Shown in pieces: positions 63,929-64,000 of a stretch of 64,000 nt of DNA. Position numbers and translations under genes: made by a program. Numbering within the stretch: the first letter of the stretch is position 1; each line of letters opens with the position of its first letter. Origin of the DNA: Accumulibacter sp. (lineage in GTDB: Bacteria; Pseudomonadota; Gammaproteobacteria; Burkholderiales; Rhodocyclaceae); NCBI GenBank assembly GCA_031257115.1, contig JAIRPF010000075.1, forward strand, positions 1 through 64,000, written 5' to 3'. The notes below the pieces were generated by a model that did no database searches, was not told the origin of the DNA, and worked only from the letters and a program-made list of their open reading frames with translations.

Positions 63929-64000
63929 ATGCCGGACGCAACGAGCGCGAACGCTTCGCCGATTTCGCCAACGCACTGGAAGGCCCTGCGCTATTTCGGC
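63929..64000 (+). CDS. Start of a CDS running off the window, possibly PilS-like sensor kinase
   Basis: ATG, MPDATSANASPISPTHWKALRYFG; position after a PP0621-type gene; only 24 aa visible. Confidence 0.25.
   Translation, partial: MPDATSANASPISPTHWKALRYFG

Overview
The window looks like chromosomal DNA from a GC-rich betaproteobacterium (Rhodocyclales-like by gene content; inference). Core blocks: trpF/trpB/trpA; a complete nuoA-N operon (minus strand, 13.7-28.9 kb) with tRNA-Leu(GAG)-secG-tpiA upstream; rlhA-like U32 peptidase; coaX/birA; a PfkB kinase; comM/ubiK; hslR; ftsY; rsgA; an M48 protease; orn; ispD/ispF. Accessory parts: (i) a glycyl-radical-enzyme (GRE) locus at 0.5-7.3 kb with a HesB/IscA-like protein, a radical-SAM activase and a NitT/TauT-type ABC transporter; (ii) a decayed phage-derived island (28.9-34.5 kb) between tRNA-Leu and nuoA; (iii) a HAD-like gene broken at an 11-nt poly-G tract, upstream of a methyltransferase gene (candidate contingency locus); (iv) a phage immunity-region remnant (45.5-48.5 kb) with a HARE-HTH/PD-(D/E)XK nuclease and a fused XRE regulator; (v) dense intergenic repeat mosaics, including a ~165-bp element predicted to form four consecutive hairpins. 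Two copies of that element show a compensatory base-pair change and flank ftsY. All family calls come from reading translations; no database search was run.
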